From contig NZ_JAKJSO010000008.1 in assembly GCF_050337045.1 (NCBI RefSeq), forward strand, positions 124,001 to 188,000: a stretch of 64,000 nt of DNA, written 5' to 3'. The position numbers and the translations under genes are program-made. The stretch is from Photobacterium kagoshimensis. Lineage in GTDB: Bacteria; Pseudomonadota; Gammaproteobacteria; Enterobacterales; Vibrionaceae. A model generated the notes under the pieces. That model had not been told where the DNA came from. It made no database searches and saw only the letters and a list, made by a program, of their open reading frames with translations. Shown in pieces: positions 8,683 to 16,423 of this stretch (positions are counted from its first letter, which is position 1; every line of letters starts with the position of its first letter).

Positions 8683-8726
8683 CGTTTACGATTGATCACG
8701 CTAGACGTGCATCGCTGTAATATCAA

Positions 8727-8756
8727 AAGAGCCGCTAATTTTAGCGGCTTTTTTGT
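8727..8756. terminator. Bidirectional terminator
   Basis: GCCGCTA (8731-8737) pairs with TAGCGGC (8742-8748), with AAAAG before and TTTTTT after. It serves the FAD gene on the plus strand and the convergent carboxypeptidase gene on the minus strand. Confidence 0.9.
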
Positions 8757-8808
8757 GTTTAAGTTACTCGAAGAGGTATACGTTACTTGAGTTGTCGTTT
8801 ATCTCTAA

Positions 8809-10290
8809 TCACAAATAACGCGCCTCTAAATGCTCTTTAAAGTAACGAGGATTCAACGATTCACCCGTTGCTTGAATCACAAGTTCATCGGTTGCGAGTG
8901 TGGATGCCTTTGACCAGATGTTTGCTTCAAGCCAAGTAAAGATAGGGGTGAGGTTGTTGTCGCTAATGAGCTGCTCTACATCCATCTCTTTACGAATAGT
9001 TGCCATGAATTGTGCCGCGTACATCGCGCCTAATGTGTAAGATGGAAAGTAGCCAAAACTGCCGTCGGTCCAGTGAATGTCTTGCATGCAGCCATCGGTG
9101 TAATTACCTTCCGTATTCACACCTAAGTACTCTGTCATTTTTTGATTCCACAGTGACGGAATATCGGCCACCTCAATTTTGCCTTCAATCAAATCTCGCT
9201 CGATTTCATAGCGCAGAATAATGTGGGCAGGATAGGTGACTTCATCGGCGTCGACACGGATAAAAGCAGGTTTTACTCGCGTATTAAACAAAGTGATATT
9301 TTCTGCCGTAAATGCAGGGTCGTCTTCGCGACCGAATAGATTTTGTGCAATCGGGGTTAACAGATTAATAAATTCAGGGCTGCGCGAAAGCTGCATTTCA
9401 AATAACAAACTTTGTGATTCGTGAATCCCCATCGAACGTGCTTCACCTGCAGGAAGTTCTGCCCATTCTTTTGGTAAACCTTGCTCGTAACGTGCGTGGC
9501 CCGTTTCGTGGATAACCCCCATTAATGCCGACGTAAAATCAGCTTCATCGTAGCGGGTTGTCATACGAACGTCGGTTGGCACGCCACCACAGAAAGGATG
9601 AACACTGACATCAATACGACCATGGTTAAAATCGAAGCCTAATAACTTCATCATTTCAACGCTTAGCGCTTTCTGCTGTTCAATTGCGAAAGGGCCTTGT
9701 GGTGTTAGCACCTTATCGGTAGTTTGCTTTTGCTGAATTTTTTGAATAAGTGCTGGCAGCCAAGATTTAACATCAGAAAAAATAACATCGAGTTTCTCTG
9801 TTGTCATACCAGGTTCGTATAAGTCTACCAAGGCGTTATAACGACTAAGGCCGGTAGCTTCAGCTCGGATCTGCGCTTCATGACGGGAAAGTGTGACCAC
9901 TTTCTCGAGGTTAACTTGGAAATCTGCCCAATTATTGCCTTTACGTTGACCACGCCATGCATGCTCACATACAGAGCCAGCTTTAGATTGTGCTTCTACT
10001 AATGCTTCTGGCAGTACGGTAGCTTGCTGCCAATGATTTTTCATCTCACGAAGGCTGGCTTGCTCGCCAGCAGAAAGACTTTCAGACTCAGCTTGTGCAA
10101 ATAAAAATTCTAGCTTTGGATCTGTCAATAATTGATGGGTATAAACCGCTAACTCTGCCATCGCTGCAGAGCGTGCTTCATTACCACCTTCAGGCATCAT
10201 TGAGGCCTGATCCCAACCACAAATTGCCCCCAAATGGTTAAAGCGAGCAAGTTTTTTAAAATGTTTTTCAAGCTGTTGATAGTTAGACAT
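8809..10290 (-). CDS. M32 family metallocarboxypeptidase (carboxypeptidase Taq type)
   Basis: 493 residues, typical for family M32. The zinc-binding motif HETGH is at residues 261-265 and the downstream family motif HESQSLLFE contributes the third ligand. The enzyme releases C-terminal residues from peptides in the cytoplasm. The start ATG at 10290 (MSNYQQLEKHFKKLARFNHL) follows CAGGGAAAGAAG, a good ribosome binding site. It is a single gene, convergent with the FAD protein and divergent from the PBP5-type gene. Confidence 0.94.
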   Translation of the reverse strand: MSNYQQLEKHFKKLARFNHLGAICGWDQASMMPEGGNEARSAAMAELAVYTHQLLTDPKLEFLFAQAESESLSAGEQASLREMKNHWQQATVLPEALVEAQSKAGSVCEHAWRGQRKGNNWADFQVNLEKVVTLSRHEAQIRAEATGLSRYNALVDLYEPGMTTEKLDVIFSDVKSWLPALIQKIQQKQTTDKVLTPQGPFAIEQQKALSVEMMKLLGFDFNHGRIDVSVHPFCGGVPTDVRMTTRYDEADFTSALMGVIHETGHARYEQGLPKEWAELPAGEARSMGIHESQSLLFEMQLSRSPEFINLLTPIAQNLFGREDDPAFTAENITLFNTRVKPAFIRVDADEVTYPAHIILRYEIERDLIEGKIEVADIPSLWNQKMTEYLGVNTEGNYTDGCMQDIHWTDGSFGYFPSYTLGAMYAAQFMATIRKEMDVEQLISDNNLTPIFTWLEANIWSKASTLATDELVIQATGESLNPRYFKEHLEARYL

Positions 10291-10661
10291 CTTCTTTCCC
10301 TGTAATAATTCCTGTTAAATGACAATTTTTGATGTGGAAGACCACTTGTTCTAATGTGTTCTGTATTTGTTTTTGGATGCTTGTTACCTAAAATTTCAAG
10401 AACTGGTTTAACGTGATGACATTAAAATCTTATTTAGCATAGTAACGTGTTTATAATTAATGGCAACATCATGCTTTATCAAGAAGAATTAGCACCATAA
10501 GTGCAGTAAAGTGGCTGAGCGATCATGTTTAAAAGTGTAACCTGGCGTGAAAAATTGTCAGAATTTAACCTCAATCGTAATTGTTGATGAGAGATACAGG
10601 TATTCGCAAAAACCTTATATATACTGGATGTATCTTTTGGTTAAACGGAATATGTTGCATA
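10291..10661. other. Divergent intergenic region
   Basis: 371 bp between the M32 carboxypeptidase and the penicillin-binding protein. AT-rich, with a short frame upstream of the second gene that I consider leader rather than coding. No RNA gene or repeat seen. Confidence 0.45.
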
Positions 10662-11852
10662 ATGAGTACCATTCCACGCGTTTTATCCTCGTTGCCTGTT
10701 TGTTCGCTGACAGCTGCAATGCTTTTATCATTTTCTCTTAACGCTACAGCGGCACCAACAGTGATTCCAGATGCACCCGTATTAGGTTCAAAAGGGTATG
10801 TTCTTATTGATTACCACACAGGAAAAGTGCTGGTAGAAAAAAATGCGCACGAAAAACTGAATCCAGCCAGCTTAACGAAGTTGATGACCAGCTTTGTAGC
10901 AGGTAAAGAAATGCAGCAAGGTAATATTAATGCTGATGATTTAGTCGTTATTAGCCGCAATGCTTGGGCCCGTAATTTCCCCGATTCATCAAAAATGTTC
11001 ATAGAAGTGGGAACAGAAGTGAATATGATGGACTTATACCGTGGCCTGATTGTTCAATCCGGTAACGATGCCAGCGTGGCCATTGCGGAACATGTGGCAG
11101 GATCGGAAGGGGCCTTTGTGAGTCTGATGAATTCATGGGCTAAAAAGCTTGAGATGACGAACTCTTCATTTTCGAACCCACACGGTTTAGATTCCGAGAA
11201 CCTTTATAGTACGCCTTATGATATTGCGCTATTAGGTAAAGCATTAATTCATGATTTACCTAATATATATTCGATTTATAGCGAACGCTCTTTTAATTAC
11301 AACAACATCACACAGCGTAATCGTAACGGTCTACTTGGCGATAGAAGCTTGAATGTAGATGGCATGAAAACAGGTTACACCAGCGGCGCTGGGTTTAGTT
11401 TAGCCAGCTCTGCGACTCAAGATAACATGCGTCTAATTTCGGTCGTGATGGGGGCAAGTAGTACTAAAAGCCGTGAAGCAGAGAGTAAGCAACTGCTGAA
11501 TTATGGCTTCCGCTTTTTTAATACAGTGTCACCACACAAGCAAGGTGAGTCTATTCTGAATGAAAAAATATGGATGGGTGATAAAGACGAGATAAAACTC
11601 GGCGTCGGCGAGGACACTTTTGTTACCGCGTCACGCAATGAAGTGAAATGGCTTAAAGCACATGTTGAATTGGATGACGAGCTTGTTGCACCCGTTCGTA
11701 AAGGAACGGTAGTTGGTAAAGTGATTTACCAAGTGAACGAAAATGATGTTGGGGAAGCGCCTTTAGTCGCACTTGAAACAGTCGAAGAAGGGAGCCTCTT
11801 TAGTCAGATCGTTGATTACATCAAACGTTTCTTCTTAAGTCTGTTCAAATAA
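10662..11852 (+). CDS. dacA: D-alanyl-D-alanine carboxypeptidase, PBP5/PBP6 type
   Basis: 396 residues from the chosen ATG. It trims the terminal D-Ala of peptidoglycan stem peptides in the periplasm. All three active-site motifs are present: SLTK at S70-K73, SGN at 133-135 and KTG at 236-238. A signal peptide ends near ATAA-PTV (residue 31). After the beta-rich second domain the C-terminus (FSQIVDYIKRFFLSLFK) is an amphipathic helix, the membrane anchor of PBP5. An upstream in-frame ATG at 10581 would add 27 residues before the signal peptide and is less likely. Which of the dacA/dacC paralogues it is cannot be fixed. Confidence 0.92.
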   Translation: MSTIPRVLSSLPVCSLTAAMLLSFSLNATAAPTVIPDAPVLGSKGYVLIDYHTGKVLVEKNAHEKLNPASLTKLMTSFVAGKEMQQGNINADDLVVISRNAWARNFPDSSKMFIEVGTEVNMMDLYRGLIVQSGNDASVAIAEHVAGSEGAFVSLMNSWAKKLEMTNSSFSNPHGLDSENLYSTPYDIALLGKALIHDLPNIYSIYSERSFNYNNITQRNRNGLLGDRSLNVDGMKTGYTSGAGFSLASSATQDNMRLISVVMGASSTKSREAESKQLLNYGFRFFNTVSPHKQGESILNEKIWMGDKDEIKLGVGEDTFVTASRNEVKWLKAHVELDDELVAPVRKGTVVGKVIYQVNENDVGEAPLVALETVEEGSLFSQIVDYIKRFFLSLFK

Positions 11853-11871
11853 GCACTTCTTACCCTTAAAT

Positions 11872-11896
11872 AAAGCTGCTAAATGCAGCTTTTTTA
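11872..11896 (+). terminator. Rho-independent terminator
   Basis: AAGCTGC pairs with GCAGCTT around 11873-11891 over a 5-nt loop, then a run of T. Ends the dacA-type gene. Confidence 0.85.
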
Positions 11897-12010
11897 GATC
11901 CAGTCATAGAGATGTTTCAACATCGCAGAAAAATCCGTATAATCCTCGCCCTACAAAGCATCCATCTAGGAAATCTACAGTCGATATCTTCGACAGTGTG
12001 AGAAGTCGCA

Positions 12011-12904
12011 ATGAATCAGAATGATAATAGAAAAGAGACACTTGAATTCAACAAACTCCAGAAACGTCTAAGGAGAAATGTTGGGAATGCAATTATCGAT
12101 TACAACATGATTGAAGAAAACGATGTTGTGATGGCATGTATCAGTGGCGGTAAAGATTCATTTGCGATGCTGGATATCCTTTTGAACCTTAAAAAAGCAG
12201 CACCTATTCATTTTGATGTGGTTGCGGTTAACCTGGATCAAAAGCAGCCGGGTTTCCCTGATCATATTTTGCCTGAATACTTCAAAAGCTTAGACATCCC
12301 TTACTACATCGTAGATAAAGATACCTACTCTGTAGTGAAAGAGAAAATTGAAGAAGGCAAGACAACATGTGGCCTGTGTTCTCGTTTACGTCGCGGTACA
12401 CTTTACTCGTTTGCTGAAAAAATTGGCGCAACCAAAATTGCGTTAGGCCACCACCTTGACGATATCGTAGAGACTATGTTCTTAAATATGTTCCACGGTT
12501 CTCGTTTAAAGGCGATGCCACCTAAGTTGCGCTCAGATGATGGCCGTAACGTGGTTATTCGTCCACTGACTTACTGTCGTGAGAAAGATTTGATCAAATA
12601 CGCTGAACATAAAGCGTTCCCGATCATTCCTTGTAACCTATGTGGTTCACAAGAAAACCTTCAGCGCCAAAGTATTAAAGCGATGCTGATTGATTGGGAT
12701 AAGAAAACACCTGGCCGTGTTGATAGTATTTTTAAATCAATTCAGAACATTAGCCCAAGTCAGTTAGCAGATAAGAATTTATTTGATTTTGTAAACTTAC
12801 CGTTAGATCGTGAAGGTGAGCGTGCAGAATATGCTTTCACTGAAGCGGAAGTATCATCAACTAACATTGATGAGTCTATGTTTATTGACGTGACTAACGT
12901 TTAA
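12011..12904 (+). CDS. ttcA: tRNA 2-thiocytidine biosynthesis protein TtcA
   Basis: Thiolates cytidine 32 in tRNAs, using ATP and an Fe-S cluster. 297 residues. The PP-loop SGGKDS is at residues 45-50, and the paired cysteines C120-x-x-C123 and C208-x-x-C211 are intact. The sequence follows E. coli TtcA almost throughout, up to the variable C-terminus. A leader of about 110 nt separates it from the preceding terminator. In this family ttcA often lies near fnr and uspE, as here. Confidence 0.96.
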   Translation: MNQNDNRKETLEFNKLQKRLRRNVGNAIIDYNMIEENDVVMACISGGKDSFAMLDILLNLKKAAPIHFDVVAVNLDQKQPGFPDHILPEYFKSLDIPYYIVDKDTYSVVKEKIEEGKTTCGLCSRLRRGTLYSFAEKIGATKIALGHHLDDIVETMFLNMFHGSRLKAMPPKLRSDDGRNVVIRPLTYCREKDLIKYAEHKAFPIIPCNLCGSQENLQRQSIKAMLIDWDKKTPGRVDSIFKSIQNISPSQLADKNLFDFVNLPLDREGERAEYAFTEAEVSSTNIDESMFIDVTNV

Positions 12905-12921
12905 CAAAACAGCATGATTTC

Positions 12922-12950
12922 AAGAGGCGGCCAAATGGTCGCCTTTTTTA
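12922..12950 (+). terminator. Rho-independent terminator
   Basis: GGCGGCC pairs with GGTCGCC (one G-U pair) over an AAA-rich loop near 12926-12943, followed by six T. Ends ttcA. Confidence 0.85.
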
Positions 12951-13110
12951 TGCCTTTTCTCTGTCAAGAAGACCTAAAGACAAAGCGTTAATATTGAAAG
13001 CTCGATTAACCTCTAAATTCATACAGACCTTAACTCGCAATCACAGCAGACTTAGGTAGAATGGTCGTAAATTCAATAGGGTAGTATTATTGTTTAGCAA
13101 GCAGGGATTT

Positions 13111-13482
13111 ATGGCTATCACTAAACCAGCGCAGTTCATTACCGCAACATTGCTCAGTATTCTTTTTTCAGGCGCACTTACAGGTTGCTCATCGAAGCAA
13201 ACGCAACAACTCGGATTACGAAGTAGTACCGTTAACTCAGTGCCGCAGCAAATGTCTAATCAAGAAATTTGTGATGTGTATGTTCATGGCCGTGACTCGG
13301 TACACACGCGCTTTGCGATTGCGAGCGAATGGAACCGACGTGGTTTAAGCATTAAATATTGCGAAGATAAAAATCAAGAGCTCTTTATTACAACGGCAGC
13401 TAAAGCGTTGGTTGGAATTAGCTCAAAAACCAAGAAAGAGAATGCAAACAAGGTACAACCCGTTCAGCCTGTTGCTAAATAA
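13111..13482 (+). CDS. Small outer-membrane or periplasmic lipoprotein, unknown function
   Basis: 123 residues from ATG 13111, which has the ribosome binding site CAGGGA 5-6 nt upstream. A signal peptide ends in the lipobox LTGC, so the cysteine (about residue 26) should be lipidated. The mature part has two further cysteines (IC and YC) and a basic tail. No family recognised. A TTG at 13090 is an alternative but unlikely start. It stands alone between ttcA and uspE. Confidence 0.8.
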   Translation: MAITKPAQFITATLLSILFSGALTGCSSKQTQQLGLRSSTVNSVPQQMSNQEICDVYVHGRDSVHTRFAIASEWNRRGLSIKYCEDKNQELFITTAAKALVGISSKTKKENANKVQPVQPVAK

Positions 13483-13505
13483 AAACAAAGAATGATCCAA
13501 AAGAA

Positions 13506-13529
13506 AACGGAACCTATCATGGTTCCGTT
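13506..13529. terminator. Bidirectional terminator between the lipoprotein gene and uspE
   Basis: AACGGAACC (13506-13514) pairs with GGTTCCGTT (13521-13529), 9 bp with a 6-nt loop. The minus-strand product has the better T-rich tail (TTTTCTTTT), so it mainly serves uspE. Confidence 0.8.
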
Positions 13530-13567
13530 GTTGTATTTAAAGCTCACATGCTCTTTCAAGCTTACTG

Positions 13568-14509
13568 CTAATCAATATTAGGTGCTAACGGGCTGATATA
13601 GCCCTCTGGTTTTAGCGCTAATAAATCACAGTTTAAACTGTCAATCGTATGCTCTGCGGTGTTACCAATAAAGATGGCAGATAACCCTGTGCGTCCTGTC
13701 GTACCAAGGATCACCATTTCTGCATCGAGTTCTTCTGCAACTTGAGGAATAACATCTTCTGGTAAACCTTCAACGACACAGGTTTGTTCTTCAGGAATAC
13801 CATGCTTTTGGCGCAGGGCTTTCATTGATGTGAGGTGATGACCTCGAACCGCATCCGTGTATGATGCAGGATCGAATTCTGGTAGCTCAATAGTGATGTT
13901 TACCGGTGTAGATGGGTAAGCATTAACAATATTCACTTCAGCATTCAACGTATCCGCAAAGCGTTTAGCTTCGTTAATAATGCAATCATTTAGTGCTTCG
14001 TGAGTTTCACTGTCAGCTGCGAGGTTAACACTCGCAATGATCTTACCTTTATCCGGCCATTTGTGTTCTTTCACCATTAATACTGGGCAAGGACATTTAC
14101 GTAATAAGTGCCAATCTGTCGGTGTAAAAATCACAGATCCGAGCTTATCGTGTTCATGCGTTGCTTTGATCACTATGTCATGGTGATTACTAAACACTTC
14201 GGCTATCACGGCTTCATAAGGACGATTATGCCAAACGACTAATAGCTCAATGGTTAATCCATCGTCAACGAAAGGGCGGATGATATCTTTTAGCCACTCT
14301 TCACGCTGTTGAACTACACCTTTGCGCATGGCTTGCCGCTCATCAGACGAGAGCATAGACGTCATTTCATAAGAAAAATCGTAGATCGCGAGAAATAGCG
14401 TAATTTTAGTTTCTGGTGAACCTTGAGCAAGGTGTGCGGCTCGCGAAAGCGCGGGTTGATTGTCTTGCGCCGGATCGGCAACAACCAAAATATTCTTGTA
14501 CTGTGTCAT
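13568..14509 (-). CDS. uspE: Universal stress protein E
   Basis: Cytoplasmic tandem-Usp protein linked to stress resistance and motility in E. coli. 313 residues from the ATG at 14509, which follows AAGGGGGCAGTT. Two Usp domains (about 1-150 and 155-310) are visible, the second ending in GTTGRTGLSAIFIGNTAEH. The long stretch FTPTDWHLLRKCP is shared with E. coli UspE. It sits downstream of fnr on the same strand, the arrangement known from enterics, but a terminator lies between them, so it probably has its own promoter too. Confidence 0.95.
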   Translation of the reverse strand: MTQYKNILVVADPAQDNQPALSRAAHLAQGSPETKITLFLAIYDFSYEMTSMLSSDERQAMRKGVVQQREEWLKDIIRPFVDDGLTIELLVVWHNRPYEAVIAEVFSNHHDIVIKATHEHDKLGSVIFTPTDWHLLRKCPCPVLMVKEHKWPDKGKIIASVNLAADSETHEALNDCIINEAKRFADTLNAEVNIVNAYPSTPVNITIELPEFDPASYTDAVRGHHLTSMKALRQKHGIPEEQTCVVEGLPEDVIPQVAEELDAEMVILGTTGRTGLSAIFIGNTAEHTIDSLNCDLLALKPEGYISPLAPNID

Positions 14510-14654
14510 AACTGCCCCCTTACACAAACTGTCATCATGACTGTGTTGGCAACTGCAATATAAACGTGCAATACCTAGTATAGATCTTAAACAGGTATAA
14601 CTAACTGTAACGCAAGTGGGGAGAAAAGGGGATAAATACAGATGACAAATATAA

Positions 14655-14689
14655 AAAAAGTGATACGCATCAAAAACGTATCACTTTTT
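14655..14689 (-). terminator. Rho-independent terminator after fnr
   Basis: AAAAAGTGATACG (14655-14667) pairs with CGTATCACTTTTT (14677-14689), a 13-bp stem. On the minus strand it ends fnr transcription before uspE. Confidence 0.88.
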
Positions 14690-14711
14690 GTTTTCATTGA
14701 AGAATAGGATC

Positions 14712-15467
14712 TTACAGGCTGTTGTTTTTGCTCACACCTGCTAATCGAGCTAGTTCTTCATGGTCTAGAATGGTGATGTATTTGCCTTTAACACTCAGCA
14801 TCTCTGACTTTTGGAAACGACCTAATAGACGACTGATAGTTTCAACCGTTAGACCTAGGTAGTTACCAATATCACCACGTGTCATCGTTAAACGGAACTC
14901 TCGAGGAGAGAAGCCACGCTGCGAGAAACGTAGAGATAAGTTATATAAGAATGCTGCTAAACGTTCTTCTGCATTCTTTTTAGAAAGCAGTAGAATCATT
15001 TCTTGGTCGCCTTTAATTTCGTTACTCATCAAGCGCATGATTTGTTGACGAAGTTTTGGCATTTTACCCGAAAGGTCATCTAAGATTTCAAACGGAATCT
15101 CACAAACCATTGACGTTTCGAGTGATTGAGCAAAGCTCGGGTGTAGCATTTCATTGATCGCGTCGAAACCAACCAAGTCACCCGCAAGATGGAAAGCTGT
15201 AATTTGCTCATCACCTTGTTCGGTGATGGTGTAGCTTTTAATCGTGCCTGAGCGAATAGCATAAAGCGATTTTAGTTCATCGCCTGCTTTGAAAAGCTCT
15301 TGGCCTTTCTGGATTGGTTTTTTACGCTCGATAATTTGATCGAGCTGATCTAATTCAGACTCATTCAAAGTGAATGGGATACACAACTGACTAATACTAC
15401 AATCCTGACAGTGGATTGCACACCCGCCTGACTGGATACGTTTGGTTGTAAGTTTGTCTGAAATCAT
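14712..15467 (-). CDS. fnr: Fumarate/nitrate reduction regulator Fnr
   Basis: Oxygen-sensing Crp-family regulator that activates anaerobic and microaerobic genes. 251 residues. The [4Fe-4S] ligands C20, C23, C29 and C122 fall at exactly the E. coli positions; C16 is also conserved. A cyclic-nucleotide-type beta roll is followed by the recognition helix in LGLTVETISRLLGRF, which carries the E-x-x-S-R contacts for TTGAT. It lies after the ccoN-to-SafE block on the same strand, separated by 73 bp that contain an FNR box, so autoregulation is likely. It is also expected to control the cbb3 genes upstream. Confidence 0.97.
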   Translation of the reverse strand: MISDKLTTKRIQSGGCAIHCQDCSISQLCIPFTLNESELDQLDQIIERKKPIQKGQELFKAGDELKSLYAIRSGTIKSYTITEQGDEQITAFHLAGDLVGFDAINEMLHPSFAQSLETSMVCEIPFEILDDLSGKMPKLRQQIMRLMSNEIKGDQEMILLLSKKNAEERLAAFLYNLSLRFSQRGFSPREFRLTMTRGDIGNYLGLTVETISRLLGRFQKSEMLSVKGKYITILDHEELARLAGVSKNNSL

Positions 15468-15484
15468 AAGCCTGTCTAACCAAT

Positions 15485-15498
15485 TTGATGTAGGTCAA
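15485..15498. promoter_or_regulatory. FNR box upstream of fnr
   Basis: TTGATGTAGGTCAA matches the FNR consensus TTGAT-N4-ATCAA with one difference in the right arm. It lies 17 bp upstream of the fnr start codon, a place where bound FNR would repress. Autorepression of fnr is known in E. coli. Confidence 0.7.
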
Positions 15499-15540
15499 TA
15501 TTTTAACATATTATGAAGCAATATGACGAGTATTAAAAAC

Positions 15541-16218
15541 CTACATTATTTGATTGATTGCTATATAACCAGTATGAATGCCATAACCCAATAACAACAA
15601 GGCATTTGCACGTTTAAAATACAGGTTACTAAGCAGTTGTTTGAGTTGAGAGGCCAATCCGCCCACAGCAAGCATGGCAGGTAACGTCCCTAAGCCAAAA
15701 GCCAGCATGACTAAACTACCACTCATTACGCTACCAGAGACTGCCGCCCAACTTAATGTTGAGTATACCAATCCACATGGTAACCATCCCCACACCATAC
15801 CAAAGGGCAGTGCAGCAAGGGGAGATTTCAACGGTAATAAGCGGTTTGCTTTAGGGGCTATACGTTTCCAAATGACTTGGCCAAATTTTTCTATTTGTGT
15901 TAACCCTTGCCACCATTGCCCTAAGTAAAGCGCAAGTACAATCATCATGATGCCTGCAAATAAACGTAATATTATCAGTGAGTAAGATGAGTTGCTAAGG
16001 GTTGCCACACCAGCAAATGCACCACCAATAACAGCACCAGCAACCATGTAGGATAGCAGCCGCCCAGTGTTGTACATTAGTAAATAATGCCAACGGTTCT
16101 GCTGTTGCTGACTTGGCATTCCCATGGTTAATGCTGCCGCCACACCGCCACACATCCCTAAGCAGTGTCCAGCCCCCATAAGCCCAATAACAAAGGCAGC
16201 ATAGAAATCAATGTTCAT
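15541..16218 (-). CDS. SafE/TauE-like (COG2836) membrane protein of the cbb3 cluster
   Basis: 225 residues with six or so membrane segments. The N-terminal AGHCLGMCGGVAAAL carries the H-C-x-x-x-C pattern of the DsbD-like/SafE family commonly encoded after ccoS, thought to act in copper handling or maturation of the cbb3 oxidase. The start codon at 16218 is 3 bp after the ccoS stop, so the two are probably co-translated. No soluble domain. The exact function in cbb3 assembly is not settled for this family. Confidence 0.85.
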   Translation of the reverse strand: MNIDFYAAFVIGLMGAGHCLGMCGGVAAALTMGMPSQQQQNRWHYLLMYNTGRLLSYMVAGAVIGGAFAGVATLSNSSYSLIILRLFAGIMMIVLALYLGQWWQGLTQIEKFGQVIWKRIAPKANRLLPLKSPLAALPFGMVWGWLPCGLVYSTLSWAAVSGSVMSGSLVMLAFGLGTLPAMLAVGGLASQLKQLLSNLYFKRANALLLLGYGIHTGYIAINQIM

Positions 16219-16221
16219 AGG

Positions 16222-16422
16222 TTACTCTGGCTTTTGGTGTTCAACTTTTGGGTCAGATTCTTGCGACGATTTGGCTTGCTTTTCATTCTCATCAAATAAA
16301 ATATCAAAGCCTTGCCGTTCAAGATCTTCAAACTGTTCAGACTTAACCGCCCACAGAAAGATAGCCACAGCGATACAAACGAAGATGATGGCAATCGGGA
16401 TCAAAATGTAAAGACTCGCCAT
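16222..16422 (-). CDS. ccoS: cbb3 oxidase maturation protein CcoS
   Basis: 66 residues with one membrane segment (about residues 5-27), followed by the family signature FLWAVKSEQFEDLERQG. CcoS is needed for insertion of heme and copper into CcoN. It begins 1 bp after the ccoI stop and ends 3 bp before the SafE-like gene, in line with a tight operon. The C-terminus is polar and cytoplasmic. Confidence 0.94.
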   Translation of the reverse strand: MASLYILIPIAIIFVCIAVAIFLWAVKSEQFEDLERQGFDILFDENEKQAKSSQESDPKVEHQKPE

Positions 16423-16423
16423 T

